From NCBI GenBank assembly GCA_022747635.1, contig JAKTNV010000004.1:89096552-89160551 (forward strand): DNA of 64,000 nt, read 5' to 3'. The position numbers and the translations under genes were made by a program. Of the stretch, positions 44,704 through 55,275 are shown one piece after another. Positions within the stretch are counted from its first letter, which is position 1. Each line of letters begins with the position of its first letter. This DNA comes from Hetaerina americana. Taxonomy: Eukaryota; Arthropoda; Insecta; Odonata; Calopterygidae. Below the pieces are notes generated by a model. The model searched no databases. It saw nothing but the letters and a program-made list of their open reading frames with translations, and had not been told where the DNA came from.

Positions 44704-44752
44704 TATTTCTTGATATTTCGACGGAAACAATCCGTCTTCCTCTGAAGATATA
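44704..44752 (-). ncRNA. Mirror copy of the hammerhead-like fold in left arm
   Basis: Because the palindrome arms are identical, the minus strand here carries the same fold as 44777-44825, with the same core changes. The two copies point away from each other. Confidence 0.42.
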
Positions 44753-44776
44753 GAAGTAATTCTTACTCATTACTTC

Positions 44777-44825
44777 TATATCTTCAGAGGAAGACGGATT
44801 GTTTCCGTCGAAATATCAAGAAATA
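44777..44825 (+). ncRNA. Hammerhead-ribozyme-like fold in right palindrome arm
   Basis: Stem I: TATATCTT (44777-44784) against AAGAAATA (44818-44825), 7 of 8 pairs. Core strand: CAGAGGA plus one extra A, against CUGANGA (U4 changed to A). Stem II: GACGGA (44793-44798) against TCCGTC (44804-44809), 5-base loop. Then GAA, a two-pair stem III (AT/AT) and C at 44817 as the putative cleavage base. One core substitution and one extra base make it likely inactive, but the layout is that of a type I hammerhead with minimal stem III. Confidence 0.42.
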
Positions 44826-44870
44826 ACGTGTGAGTGTTCTTCTTTTTTTGTGTTTCTATATTGTGTGTTA

Positions 44871-44874
<4 letters not shown>

Positions 44875-44939
<65 letters not shown>
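44875..44939. repeat. (AT)n microsatellite, about 65 bp
   Basis: Uninterrupted AT repeat immediately after the right palindrome arm. Confidence 0.97.
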
Positions 44940-44941
<2 letters not shown>

Positions 44942-44980
44942 TATACACACACATATGCATGCATACATATGTACATGCTT

Positions 44981-47639
44981 TTCAATTTACGTTGGTTTCG
45001 ATTCTTTTATACCAAAGAAATTCACTCATATTTATCAATTCTCTATGGCCTTTTTAGGAGACTCGAGGACGTTAAAAGCGTTAGAGTAGGAGGAAGGAAT
45101 TTCGTCTTCGGGCGTTTTTTTTTCAAAATTTTGAAGAAACAGCTTTATTGAAGTTACAAGTATTTTTTACTAGTTAACTTTAATTATGCTATTCATGGTA
45201 TTTGAACTATTTTGGATGCGCTTTACCGCATGCTTCGTTTCCCTACTTGCTGATCGTGAGTCTCTCTCTACAGTTTTCTTGTATTCCTAAGCACCCACGT
45301 CAACAGAAGATTGCTCATCTATATTACCCCTAAGTATTCTGCCAATTTAATAGACTTGAGTGTGCTGTAAATACATTTTGTGCAATACCAGTGAATTATG
45401 TTATCGTTGCCGTGAGAAACTAAATAAATATTACTCCTCATAATTCTGGTTTTTATTAAACCCGTATAATTGATGGAAACATGTAGCTGTAACCAGTGAT
45501 AAGGTAATATTCTAACCGGTATTATTTCGCTGTGAAAGAAGTGACCTCTGGAACGTGTTTGCCGTCCAACCTAATGAATAAATGTCCATATTAAATTAGT
45601 TTGTAATTTTCCACAGACCTTATTTTACGGTACAACGCTTTTCACCGACTTTCGGCATCATTACAAACTCATTTAATATGATAATCAAACAATTCCACGA
45701 ATTGAAGCCTGGAAGTGTGAAGTGTATAGTAATGAATAAAGTTTCAAACGTTTGTTCTGCTACATCTGCATAATGGATGGAAGCGAGAAGCTCTTTCGTT
45801 ATAGAGGTTTTTTACAGATCTGACTTTTGGGCCCTTCCTTAGACCCCCGAAACGAAATCAATAGTTAGTAATTACGATCGTATATTTTTTCTATTCGGTG
45901 AACCTTCTCAGTTTTCCTTTAACATGAATTTTCCTTATTTCTTTGCAGGTACGTGCATGGCGGTCATTAAAATGAAGATTGAGAAGCTTTTGGGTCATGT
46001 GGCACTTGGAATCCGTGCTGATGTATATTAGATTTTTTTAAATATCTTGATAGCAAGACTTTTCTTGGTTGCTATATTGTCCATTGTCTGATTTGCCCCG
46101 AAGTGTTTGCTTTTAAAAGTGATCATTATCGTAACAAGGCGATCTTATAATTACGTCAATTGGTGAATCAGCATGTTGCAGAGATGATGAGTACAAGTTT
46201 TATTTTCCGTTCGTCGTATAAATATACAATGTTCAAATTAGGTTTTTATTTCTCTTGTCTTGAAACGGTAACGAGGCACTACAAAGGTGTTTTTCTTTAG
46301 TTTAAGAATTTCTAAGCACCGTTATATTTCGGTGTCGGTCGCACGTACCTTAAATACGGAGAAGGATTAACAATACTACTCGAGTGTCTCGTTTTAAGGA
46401 CGGGTGGCAGCTGAAAATGTAGGTGTACTTTTGATAACATTTCATTTGGAAATAGAAATTAATATTGAAGTATTTTGTTACATAAATAAAGGAAAACAAG
46501 CCGGATAGCGCGGCAGTGGTTAATGCCCACTATCATGAAGAAACGAGAATGCATTCTTTATTGGGGTATCATTTATAGATTGAAAGCTCCCAACTAAAAG
46601 TTGCGTCTTGCTCATGTACGTATTTTTGGGGAAAACGGCATGTTTGGTTGAAATAGCAACGTAAAGGCATTTAAACCGGAAAAATATTGTAGAGTGTGAA
46701 ATCTTTCTCCGCCGTCGATGAAGGTAAGTCATTTTTTCCTCTATGACCGTCGTGAGTTAATTTGTTGTGTTTGGTGCATTCAATAATGGTCATCATTCTG
46801 GCGATTCCTTTCAAGCATATATTGTGAATCGATTATTTCTTTCACTAACTTTGTGGGGTTGTTATCTTAAAATAGCAATAAATCTAAGAAAATGTTGCAA
46901 AGTGACAATATAATGTGGTTACAGAGGTCGACTCCTGTTGTTCTTAAAATCATGTTTTATGTATGCCATTTTGTCATGTCGGCGTCGCTATTTTCATTTA
47001 TTTTATTCGCAGGTGGTAGGTGATAAGAATTTCAATTCCGCACGATAACTTCTACTCAGAATAGGTTCAATGAAGTGCAAAATTGAAAATATATCTTCTT
47101 AAAAAATTGGTACAAATGCTGAAGTCTTGCCTTGATTCGCCTCCATCATTAATTTTCCTAAGTGTCCAAGATGCATTGCAATTGGATGCTCTTAGGTCAT
47201 CCGTGGGGCCGTTTCATTTCATTCTATAAATAAATACGAAGTGTTGCAGAACCACAAAATAAGACTTATCTTTCATCATAAGTATTATTACGTACTACGT
47301 TTCCTCTTTGACCCATACCATTCCCATCTTCAGTTCTCGTTCCTCACTGCTTGTCTACCATCCACTCACTCTCTTACTACCTCCACCCTACTCATTAGCC
47401 CGCCTTGTTTCAGCTTCCATTCCACTACCCCGCAGTGTTTCCTCTCTTTACATGGTTTTCTTCCAAATATAATAAGCCAGCATAATTTTTTCAGACTTTT
47501 TTCTTATCTGCAGTCATTAGGGATACCCCGTGATCAAGTTACATCCTATTATCCACGAATGATTTTTTTTGCGAATTGAGTTTCATATTAGCGAGGATAA
47601 GAGCAGCAGATTCCACCCCGAACTCGTCCCTAGGGGTGA
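44981..47639. other. AT-rich, no recognised gene; splice-like site at 45,948/45,949
   Basis: The sequence before 45,948 is pyrimidine-rich and ends TTTCTTTGCAG, directly followed by GTACGTGC, so acceptor and donor sequences touch (possible recursive splice site). Alternatively the acceptor opens a short terminal exon, with a frame TCMAVIKMKIEKLLGHVALG to a stop at 46,029-46,031. GATGAAGGTAAGTC near 46,718 is donor-like. No other coding sign was found. Confidence 0.35.
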
Positions 47640-47880
47640 TCCGTGAGTCCCTTGGGATCCCGCTGAGTCATTCCTAGCTCGTCATCATCAGGGGTGTGTC
47701 CCAGTGTCCGAGCGACCAGGGTTGAAGCAACACCCGAGGCATCTGGAGTCGCTCCCTTTGGGTTGGCAGGCGAGCGAGCGCGTCGCTCACCCCACTAACC
47801 CGACCGATAGTATACCATGCTTTAAGATGAGCTAGACATGCACGGTAATAAAGGGAGTCCGACTCCTTTTCCACTACCAA
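47640..47880. other. GC-rich block, possibly part of an unrecognised repeat
   Basis: Contains GCGAGCGAGCGCGTCGCTCACC and a 68-codon minus frame without a domain. The sharp edges and lack of similarity to the LINE or SINE copies here leave its nature open. Confidence 0.35.
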
Positions 47881-49030
47881 ATTTGTTTCCTTACGAAATC
47901 ATAATAAACAAATCGCACCGCTTGGACATTGGATGAGGATTTTACCAAGAATTGCACCCGGGTCTCCAAGAATGTCGAGCGTCCGCTGGGCTCCGCACTG
48001 TTAGAACGCGACATTTATATTTGAAAGAACGTTTGATGAAGTTGTCCGTATCTTCACTTGGTTAGTTTCAGGAGTTTTTTATCCACCGAAAAAAGTAATT
48101 ATAGCACACATAATGATGAATGATGAGCTATTTAAGCTGTTTGATTAAATCATTCAATTTTGCTTTTTAAATGAAAACTATTCCGGTGTTTGAGTCTGTA
48201 ATTGACGTCGTTTACCACTCTTTTATTGTCTCCTTGAATGGTCGGATTCATCTACGTGATTTTGCATAGGAATTTACTCGGTATGGCAATAAAATTCATA
48301 TGTCATGTACCTTTGTAAAAGTGTAACGCTTGCTCTCCCAGTGGATAAAGGATCTCGTTGCCAAATACCTCCAACACACTCGCCACGCTCACTCTTTTCT
48401 CGTAAAGAATTCTGCGGATTCTCTCTGAACTTTGTCCAGTTCTTCCATTAACGCTTTCTCCATTGATCCCAGTTATTTGCCGCGTATTCCGAAAGTGGTC
48501 GAACTAGAGCGAAATAACATCTCTCTGTTTCCTTTGTATTGCATTTTCCGGCGACCCGTCGGCTGGAACCCAGTTTCTGTAATGCGGAATCTTTGGGGCT
48601 CCGGGAGAGAGACCTCCGCCATTGTGGTCGTGTTTCCTGGCTATTGATTTCGTCCCTTTCATTATTTCTTTTCTCAGCGATCGGGGATGAAGTTGCTCTC
48701 GTCCTTGGCAGTGGACTCTCACGTCTCTTGTTCGGGTCCTTAAGGGTGGCGGGGTGGGGTTAGAAATGTGGGTAGCGACGGCTTCCTACGGCCTGGCGGT
48801 CGGCGCCATATTTACCCTCGCGTGCCACCGGGGGAGCGCGCCTACCCGGTGGCACGCGCCCCCCCCCAGGGGTCCTCCACCAGCAATGGCGCGTGTCCAC
48901 TCCATCGGTGACCTTGCTCTGCTCCATTTCGGAAGGATATCTCGGATGCATCCGATTTACGAGGAGTTGGTAATTGTACGTGATTTCGGTGAGGCTGGAT
49001 CAAATGTCGTCGCTTGTTTAGATTAGGGTC
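47881..49030. other. No recognised gene; GC-rich at 48,760-48,960
   Basis: Overlapping frames of 71-90 codons on both strands (48432-49026) without motifs. The GC-rich part includes a CGCGTGCCACCGGGGGAGCG / CCCGGTGGCACGCGC imperfect inverted repeat near 48,820-48,860. Confidence 0.4.
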
Positions 49031-52000
49031 TACTGCATTTTAAGTTCATCCATAGCGGTTCTCATACTCTTCTTAATATGTAATACAGCATAACATGGGA
49101 AGGCGTTTTTTTATCAGTTGAAAATAAACATTTTTCTAAAATTCCACACTTCCATTGCGATTCCTCTACCGTTTGGGCGTACAGGCACGTGATTTCCAAG
49201 AGTTGTTGACACTTTTAGCGCTGTGTATGTGCCCGCGTGTGTATGTTGAGCGGAAGGGAGATAGTTGAGGACGTAGGAGCGTGTACGTGTGAACAACGGA
49301 GGGTCAGGTCAGATGAGGTCATGGAAGGTGAGCTGGAGGGGTAAGGAGAGTAATTATTGGAGGAGTGAGCGGTTCGAATAAGTCATCAAATCGGAGCCCA
49401 CAATTTTTAAATGCGTTAAAATATCAAATTTTTCTATAAAAAAGTGCGGAATGAGAATATTTGCATTACTTCACAGAAGCTGATGTTTAGATATGCCATC
49501 GATGCATCCAATGAAGGTATTCGTTTAATGTCTTCTTTCTTGCCTGGCTGTCCATGGCCTTAGGGTTCATACTGTGGGAGAAGTTCCTTGCGTCGGCGGC
49601 GTTACGTCCAGGTCTCAGTTAGCCTGGAGTGCATACAGTATTCCGTCGTCTTAAATTTGGTTTAACTCATTGTAAAGTAGCGGATATAGTGATTGTATTA
49701 CGAATTGCCGGGCATAGTATTTTCATGTAAAACACGTAGGGAGGGGGTTATCTACGCGTGTGTGCATCACATTGGCTAGAGGGGCGACGACGAGTATTTG
49801 AAAAAAGTTGACCGACGTAAAGACGATGAGAAAGCTCAAAGACAATGCGGTAGATGCCGCGACAGTGACGTTAATGGAGTCAGCTGGTAATTTGCATTAC
49901 AATGCAACAATTTTAAAGTGTAAAAATCAAGGCGAATTTTTTTCCTCTTTGAAATTGGTGCGTTTTTTGAGAAAGTGCTTTCGTTGCACGATTCGTGGGC
50001 GAGAGAGTAGGAGCCATCCCATACGACAAGCCGAACTTTGAAGCCGAAAATTGATCGATCCCCCGCGCTAATAATCACCAATTGTCCAATGACTGGCTCG
50101 CTCTGCCTTACACGCACTCGTGGCGGTACCCGGGCGGACAAGTAAATTGGTTAGGCTGGCAATCGCCTTGTTTGGAACACAAAAGCAGTGCATTTCTTTT
50201 GAAACTATGAATCGCCGCAAGTATGAGCTATTTTAGAAGTAATTGTAATGCTATGTGCATCCATGTTTAATTTTCATAACTTGACGGTTTCGATCCCTAC
50301 TCTTTCCAAGGCTAAAATCGAATTCGGAGGGTAGTTGATGATTTAAAAAATAATAAAAGGGAGTCATTCTTGTGTACTTGTTTAGTTGTAGATTTTTGCG
50401 TTATCTGTTTATATTTTATTGCAATTAACGAATGTTTTTACAGAAAATGGTTTCCTTCGGATAGGTGTTAAAATGTTTTAACTTTTGTTTTTTCATTTCG
50501 AGATCCCCGCATTAATCAATACACTCGTTTTAACCGGCGCGTATGGGTTGGTTAGTCGTGGCCGAATACACTGAGTTTTCTTTCGATTCAATACATTTGT
50601 TCGGGATAAATTAGATCCCGATTCCAAGAAAATATAAATGGAATGGGTTGGCAGACTGATCATCGTTCGAGTTTTGGGCAAAAAGTGGACCCTTGCGTTG
50701 CGAATGACGTCAAGGTGCTTAGGTGTATCAGCCATCGTATGATTTAAAGCGTCCAGTTTGAATCATTTCTCCTGATAGAATTCGTAAAAAGGAAACGGAA
50801 CGTTTTGCTATTCCGAGAGAGGATGCCATTTATGCGACGCACTGGAATGCGGGCTCCGCCATTGTGACTTTTGTCAGAGTCTGTAGCGGTAAGTGCTTCG
50901 AGGAGAGGGCAATATGGATCGAGTGACGGCCTATTAAATATCTTTCATCGCTGCCCATGACTCGATTGTTAAGGAAACTATTTGGTGCTTCCAATTAATC
51001 ACGTATATTTATGACGGAATGAAATGCGAGGTAGCTTCCAATGGTGGTGGCAATATGGGAGCGATCCATGCCCTGGCGAAACAGTTTCTCTGTGGAAATG
51101 CCGTTGGGCTAAGCCAGTGGTTGGCCGCATAAATCTATTTCCTTGTTGTATTACAGCTGTGATCATTGGTTGGCTGGTGTTTACCTTTTTCTTTGATTTC
51201 AAAACAGTTATAGCCACATGGCACCATGCCAACCGTTAGGGTGTGTGGCAAGGGGGTTTCTACATCTTTCTTGAAAACTTCAAATTTCAATTTGCGTAAA
51301 TTGTAGTTAATAATAGAAATAATGAATAATTCAGATGATGGAAATAAGTTTAACGGTAGATCATATGCACTATGTTATCATGGCAATTTAGCTTAAAATA
51401 CTCAAGTATGGCAGATGATTTGCTAGTAAGAAGAGCAATGAAATGAGTAGAAAATTGTTTCATTAGCTTTTTCGTTGGCGGTTAATTTTACACCCTTATA
51501 GCTCGTCGGAAAGAGGACTTTTTAACATGTCGGATTTATATTTTGTATCTCTAACCTTATTTTCTCTCCTATTGGAGTGCGAAGAGGCTAGAGATGCTCT
51601 TTCAATATCATCGCAAAAGAGACCAATTTCCCAATTATGCAGTGTAATTTGTATTTTGATCTTCGCTCCCTGAATAGTTTCCAACCTACGCTCCCTAATG
51701 ACCAAGATGCGACACGATACTATGTGTATCATATCGTTCTACAACTCTAACCCCTACGCTGCACGCGATCTAATTCCTCGAAGATGTTAAGCAGCCACCT
51801 TAGTGATATACTGGACATTCCTCATGCGCATGTTACATAACGAGATACCGAAAAAGCATCTTTGACATTAGTTTGAGTGAATATTTCATTAGCTGACCTC
51901 AGTGAAACATCGTGCTTCATAAATTGCTGTACGCATGCGCACGTGCAGTGATAATCCTCTTTGGAGGAACGCACAGAAGTGACGTCTTGCTTTTTATGGG

Positions 52001-52536
52001 AGTTTGGATTCATTAAGTACTGACGAGACACTGAGAAAAGTCAAAAGTTATCGCATAAACCAGCTCCTTCTCTCACTCAAATGGGTCTAGTTAAATGTAC
52101 ATCCCGTACATTTTTCGAAATGTACTCATTGGTGGTTTGCTGCACCGCACCACTTGCTGGAGATCATTTCTGATACACCGTGTGCTGTATCGATGCAATT
52201 AGCAAAGCCAGCAATTCCAATATTTGGGTCAATTTTTTTGTATTGTGTGGGCGCCAGAATTTCAGATTTTTTGAACGTTCAATATAAAAATAATTGACCG
52301 ATTTGGTGTGCTAAGTGAACAGGCTTTGGTAAATAAATGTCACCGGAAATAGTAATAATTTTAATGAGTCGAATAGAGTTTTTGCGGCATGAAGTGGAGT
52401 TAGGTGCGCTGCTATTCGAGGTTCAGAAATCGAAAATATTTTCAAATGAAGGAAGAATAAATGCGCACAACTAATCAGTGTCATATTAATTAATCATTCA
52501 TTACAAAACAACAATTTTCAAATAGTGAAAATCATT
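49031..52536. other. Long stretch without recognised features
   Basis: A CRE palindrome TGACGTCA lies at 50,705-50,712. CTGTAGCGGTAAGTGC near 50,882-50,897 is donor-like. A 71-codon plus frame (51,024-51,239) has a hydrophobic stretch (CCITAVIIGWLVFTFFF) but no recognised family. No repeat family from elsewhere in the window was found. Confidence 0.4.
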
Positions 52537-52610
52537 CACCTTGATCGGGATTCGAACCCTCCACCCTCGACGTTCGGTCGAGTGCTTTAGCCAGTTAAGC
52601 TATCAAGGTG
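52537..52610 (-). repeat. tRNA-like sequence, probably a pseudogene or SINE head
   Basis: The minus strand gives a 74-nt tRNA-like shape. CACCTTG and CAAGGTG pair as a perfect acceptor stem, GCTT/AAGC forms a D-stem, CTCGA/TCGAG an anticodon stem, and GGTTCGAATCC gives box B. However, the anticodon loop is CCGAACG with C at position 33 instead of U, and the T-stem has two mismatches. I therefore do not call it a functional tRNA. Confidence 0.55.
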
Positions 52611-53639
52611 TCCATTCTCTTGCACTCCGAAATTTTGGGGGCTTGAAAGGAACCAGATGCTATGACGAAATACCGTGCATACCATGTCACAGTTATTCGT
52701 AGTCTTGAGCAATTCGCCACAGTCCACGAGGTTAAGGCAACTTTAAACACAAGGGTTATTTAACTGCGACAAATTCCAAGAAACTACGGGAGATGCAGCG
52801 ACAGTAACTTTTAAAGGAAATCATTTCATATTTATTTCATATTTATTTCATTTTTTGCTGCTAGGAATTTTGGTAGGACCCGATAACCATTTATAAGCCT
52901 TTACAGACCTCATCCAATTTTGTAGGTCTTAGATTGTGGTCGTTTATTTGTGATTAAAGATTGAAAAGATAGCTGCTATCCCACGTCGAAAGAAAATGAG
53001 AAATATATCCGCTAATCGGAACCACTTATACAACATTTTTTTCGTTTCTCTTGCTTGAGTTAATTCGTTTTCGACGGCTCTTCCGAAACCATCTTGTTGG
53101 CCGATTCCGGTGTTTTGAAACCTCCTGTAGTTGGCTGACAGAAGAATCCCTTTGGAAATCCCTAGGATATGCCTCTTGTCGAGAGGGCTCCGGCCTCCTT
53201 TGCGTGTCAAAACATGCCTCTGCCCCCCGTTCTCCTCACGGGTGCCCTGAAGTGGGCCTGCCGATGTCGGGACGGTTGGATAAAAAGACGGGCCCTCGCT
53301 CCGTCCATCACCCGCAAATATTGATCCTCTTCACCGTGCATGCAAACGTGGAGATGCCTCCATCTCCGTGTCAAAGGAGCGTGCTCCAGAGTGCTTAAAT
53401 CGAAAGGCTTTGAACCGTGTATCAAGCGTGGCGATGATATATAAAACTTAGAAACAAAAAGAAACAATATTGGTTTTTGAATGTTTCGGTTGCCCGACTA
53501 TCTTTGACATCGGAATTGGGCGGCAAACGCATGCGACTGACCTTAATTTCACCTTAGTGAACATTTTTCGTGAGAATACGAGAATATATTTTTGTATGCA
53601 TATAGTATATGCAATGTATATTTGCCCAATGTGGTTCGT
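52611..53639. other. No recognised gene; GC-rich at 53,160-53,400
   Basis: Short direct repeats of TTTCATATTTA lie at 52,825-52,850. The GC-rich part carries antisense-overlapping frames without domains. Confidence 0.4.
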
Positions 53640-53739
53640 TTCCTTTCTTTACAGCTGAGCCAAGTAAGATGGAATGAAAGCGGGGGTTACTGGAGTGATA
53701 GTTATAGAGCAATATACAGCGGAGGGTCGAGGGCCAGCG

Positions 53740-54960
53740 CGGGGTGGCATTAATGTTGGAAGAGGCGTAGTTAAGATTAGACACAGAGAATATAACGTGG
53801 ATGGGCATAGTTTAGATCCAGGCTTACTCAATGGCGAAATAGAAAGGGCATTATGGGAATTGAAATCAACGACGACTGTTTGGGTGGATGACATTCCCAC
53901 GGAACTACATAAAATTTTACGAAAATGTGGGAGGTAAAGGGTTAGCTCCTATTCCAAAAAAGGAGAAGGCAACCATGAGTTAGGACGATAGGACAGTTAG
54001 TTTTGTTTCGCATGCTGCTAAATTGGTTCTCATGGGCATCGATTAGAGGATGGAGAGTAGCTCAAATGATTACTTAAGGGAGGATCAGTATGAGTTCAGA
54101 AAGGGGAGAGGCACGCGTGATGCCATTACACTGACGAGGTCACTAATAGAATGGAACATAAAATACAATGAAGAAGTATTTCAACGATCTACATCTCATC
54201 TGTATCTACATAATACCCCGCAAGCCACCTAAAGCCTGTTTCGTAGATTTCGAAAAGGTGTTGGCTTTAGGGAATTATGAAAAACTATTGAATGTATTGC
54301 AGTAAATAGGAATAGGTTGGAGGACCTCTTCAGATAGCTCAGATCCAAGTGACAGATGGCGAGTGTTAGGGTGAGGAGTAAAATGGGTGTCCGTTATTAC
54401 CGGTACTGTTCAAAGGTTATGTGGAGGAAATGATAAAGAGGGCTGGGAAGAACTAGAGATCGGAATGATAGTGAATGAACAATTCATAAAATTAGTTAGG
54501 TTTGCAGATGATCAAGCTTTAGTTTGTCAGTCAACCAAGGGGTTGCAAGCATTGCTGAATGTATTGGGAATTCAGTTTAATAGGTATGGGATGAAAATAA
54601 CTGTAAAGAAAAGGAAGGTTATGCCAGATAGAGAAAGGCTAATTTAAACTTTAAAATATGAGGGCAAAAACTAGAGCAGGTAGAACAGTTTACGTATCTC
54701 GGAAGTGCTTTGGACCAAAATGGTCAATGTAGTTGGGACCAAAGGAAAATAATTACGTTACGCAAATGGATTTCACAAGGAGGTGGAACTTATGGCAGGG
54801 ACGTAAGGATGTTAAGGTATGGCCCGTTAGGAACATTGATGTGGAGTGTAGTTTTGCACGGTGCAGAAACATGATCATTGAACAGGATGACAGGCGTAGA
54901 TTGGAGGCTTTAGAATGTGGGTGTGGAGAAGGATGGAAAAGGTGAAGTGGGCAGAAATGA
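53740..54960 (+). pseudogene. LINE family 2 reverse transcriptase remnant
   Basis: Motifs in order across frames are: NGEIERALWELKSTTTVWVD followed by DIPTEL (RT0/1); LAPIPKKEK; QYEFRKGRGTRDAITLTRSL (RT2a); then, after the nested insertion, CFVDFEK (motif A, with VLAL replacing AFDRV); LVRFADDQALV (motif C); and YGMKITVKKRKVM. A C-terminal RRLEALECGCGEGWKR follows. Several stops and frame changes separate them, so it is inactive. The clade is unresolved; the module order resembles endonuclease-RT LINEs common in insects. Confidence 0.88.
54190..54236 (-). mobile_element. Tiny LINE family 1 tail nested in LINE family 2
   Basis: The minus strand reads AGGTGGCTTGCGGGGTATTA, then TGTAGATACAGATGAGATG, the family 1 3' terminus. 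It interrupts the RT ORF of family 2 just before motif A (CFVDFEK), so family 1 inserted after family 2. Confidence 0.7.
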
Positions 54961-55275
54961 AAACAAATGAGGAAGTGCTAGGTAAGGTGGGGGTGGAGAG
55001 AGGATTGTAGAGATGAATAATAAGGAGACGGAAAAGATGGATGCAGAGCATATTGATTGACATATTAGAATGTTAGGCAAACGAGAAAGGGGCAGGAATA
55101 GGATAGGGATGTTGGACGAAATGAAGGGGGAAAGGAAGTATACAGAGATAAAAAAGGGCTCGATGTCGGGTTATGTTTTGTCAAGACAGACAAGGGAATT
55201 GTCGCGACATCATTTGGTAGCTTTTATCTATCTAAAACCTACATTGACCGGTAGATACCGATAGTAATAATAATA

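Larger units (their letters stand above)
44655..44874. repeat. Perfect 2 x 106-bp inverted repeat
   Basis: 44655-44760 and 44769-44874 are exact reverse complements separated by an 8-base loop (TCTTACTC). No mismatch was found on reading through, including matching 7-base A and T runs. The right arm borders a long (AT)n tract. Each arm carries a hammerhead-like fold (44777-44825 plus, mirrored at 44704-44752 minus). Frames crossing it are by-products of the palindrome. Confidence 0.93.
53640..55275 (+). mobile_element. LINE family 2, longest copy
   Basis: 5'-truncated LINE covering the RT domain, the C-terminal module and the 3' end (CTAAAACCTACATTGACCGG then AATAATAATA). No apurinic endonuclease domain was recognised upstream. 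Seven or more related fragments occur in the window. A family 1 tail of about 45 bases is inserted at 54,190-54,236. Confidence 0.9.

Noticed and set aside
44227..45151. Frames with long IYIYIY repeats
   Set aside because: These are translations of (TA)n microsatellites and the palindrome.
51024..51239. 71-codon frame with a hydrophobic segment as a small membrane protein
   Set aside because: No homology recognised, no start context or splice support, and a minus-strand frame of equal length overlaps it.
52537..52610. Functional tRNA-Phe (GAA anticodon)
   Set aside because: The GAA triplet lies in a 7-base loop, but U33 is C and the T-stem has two mismatches.
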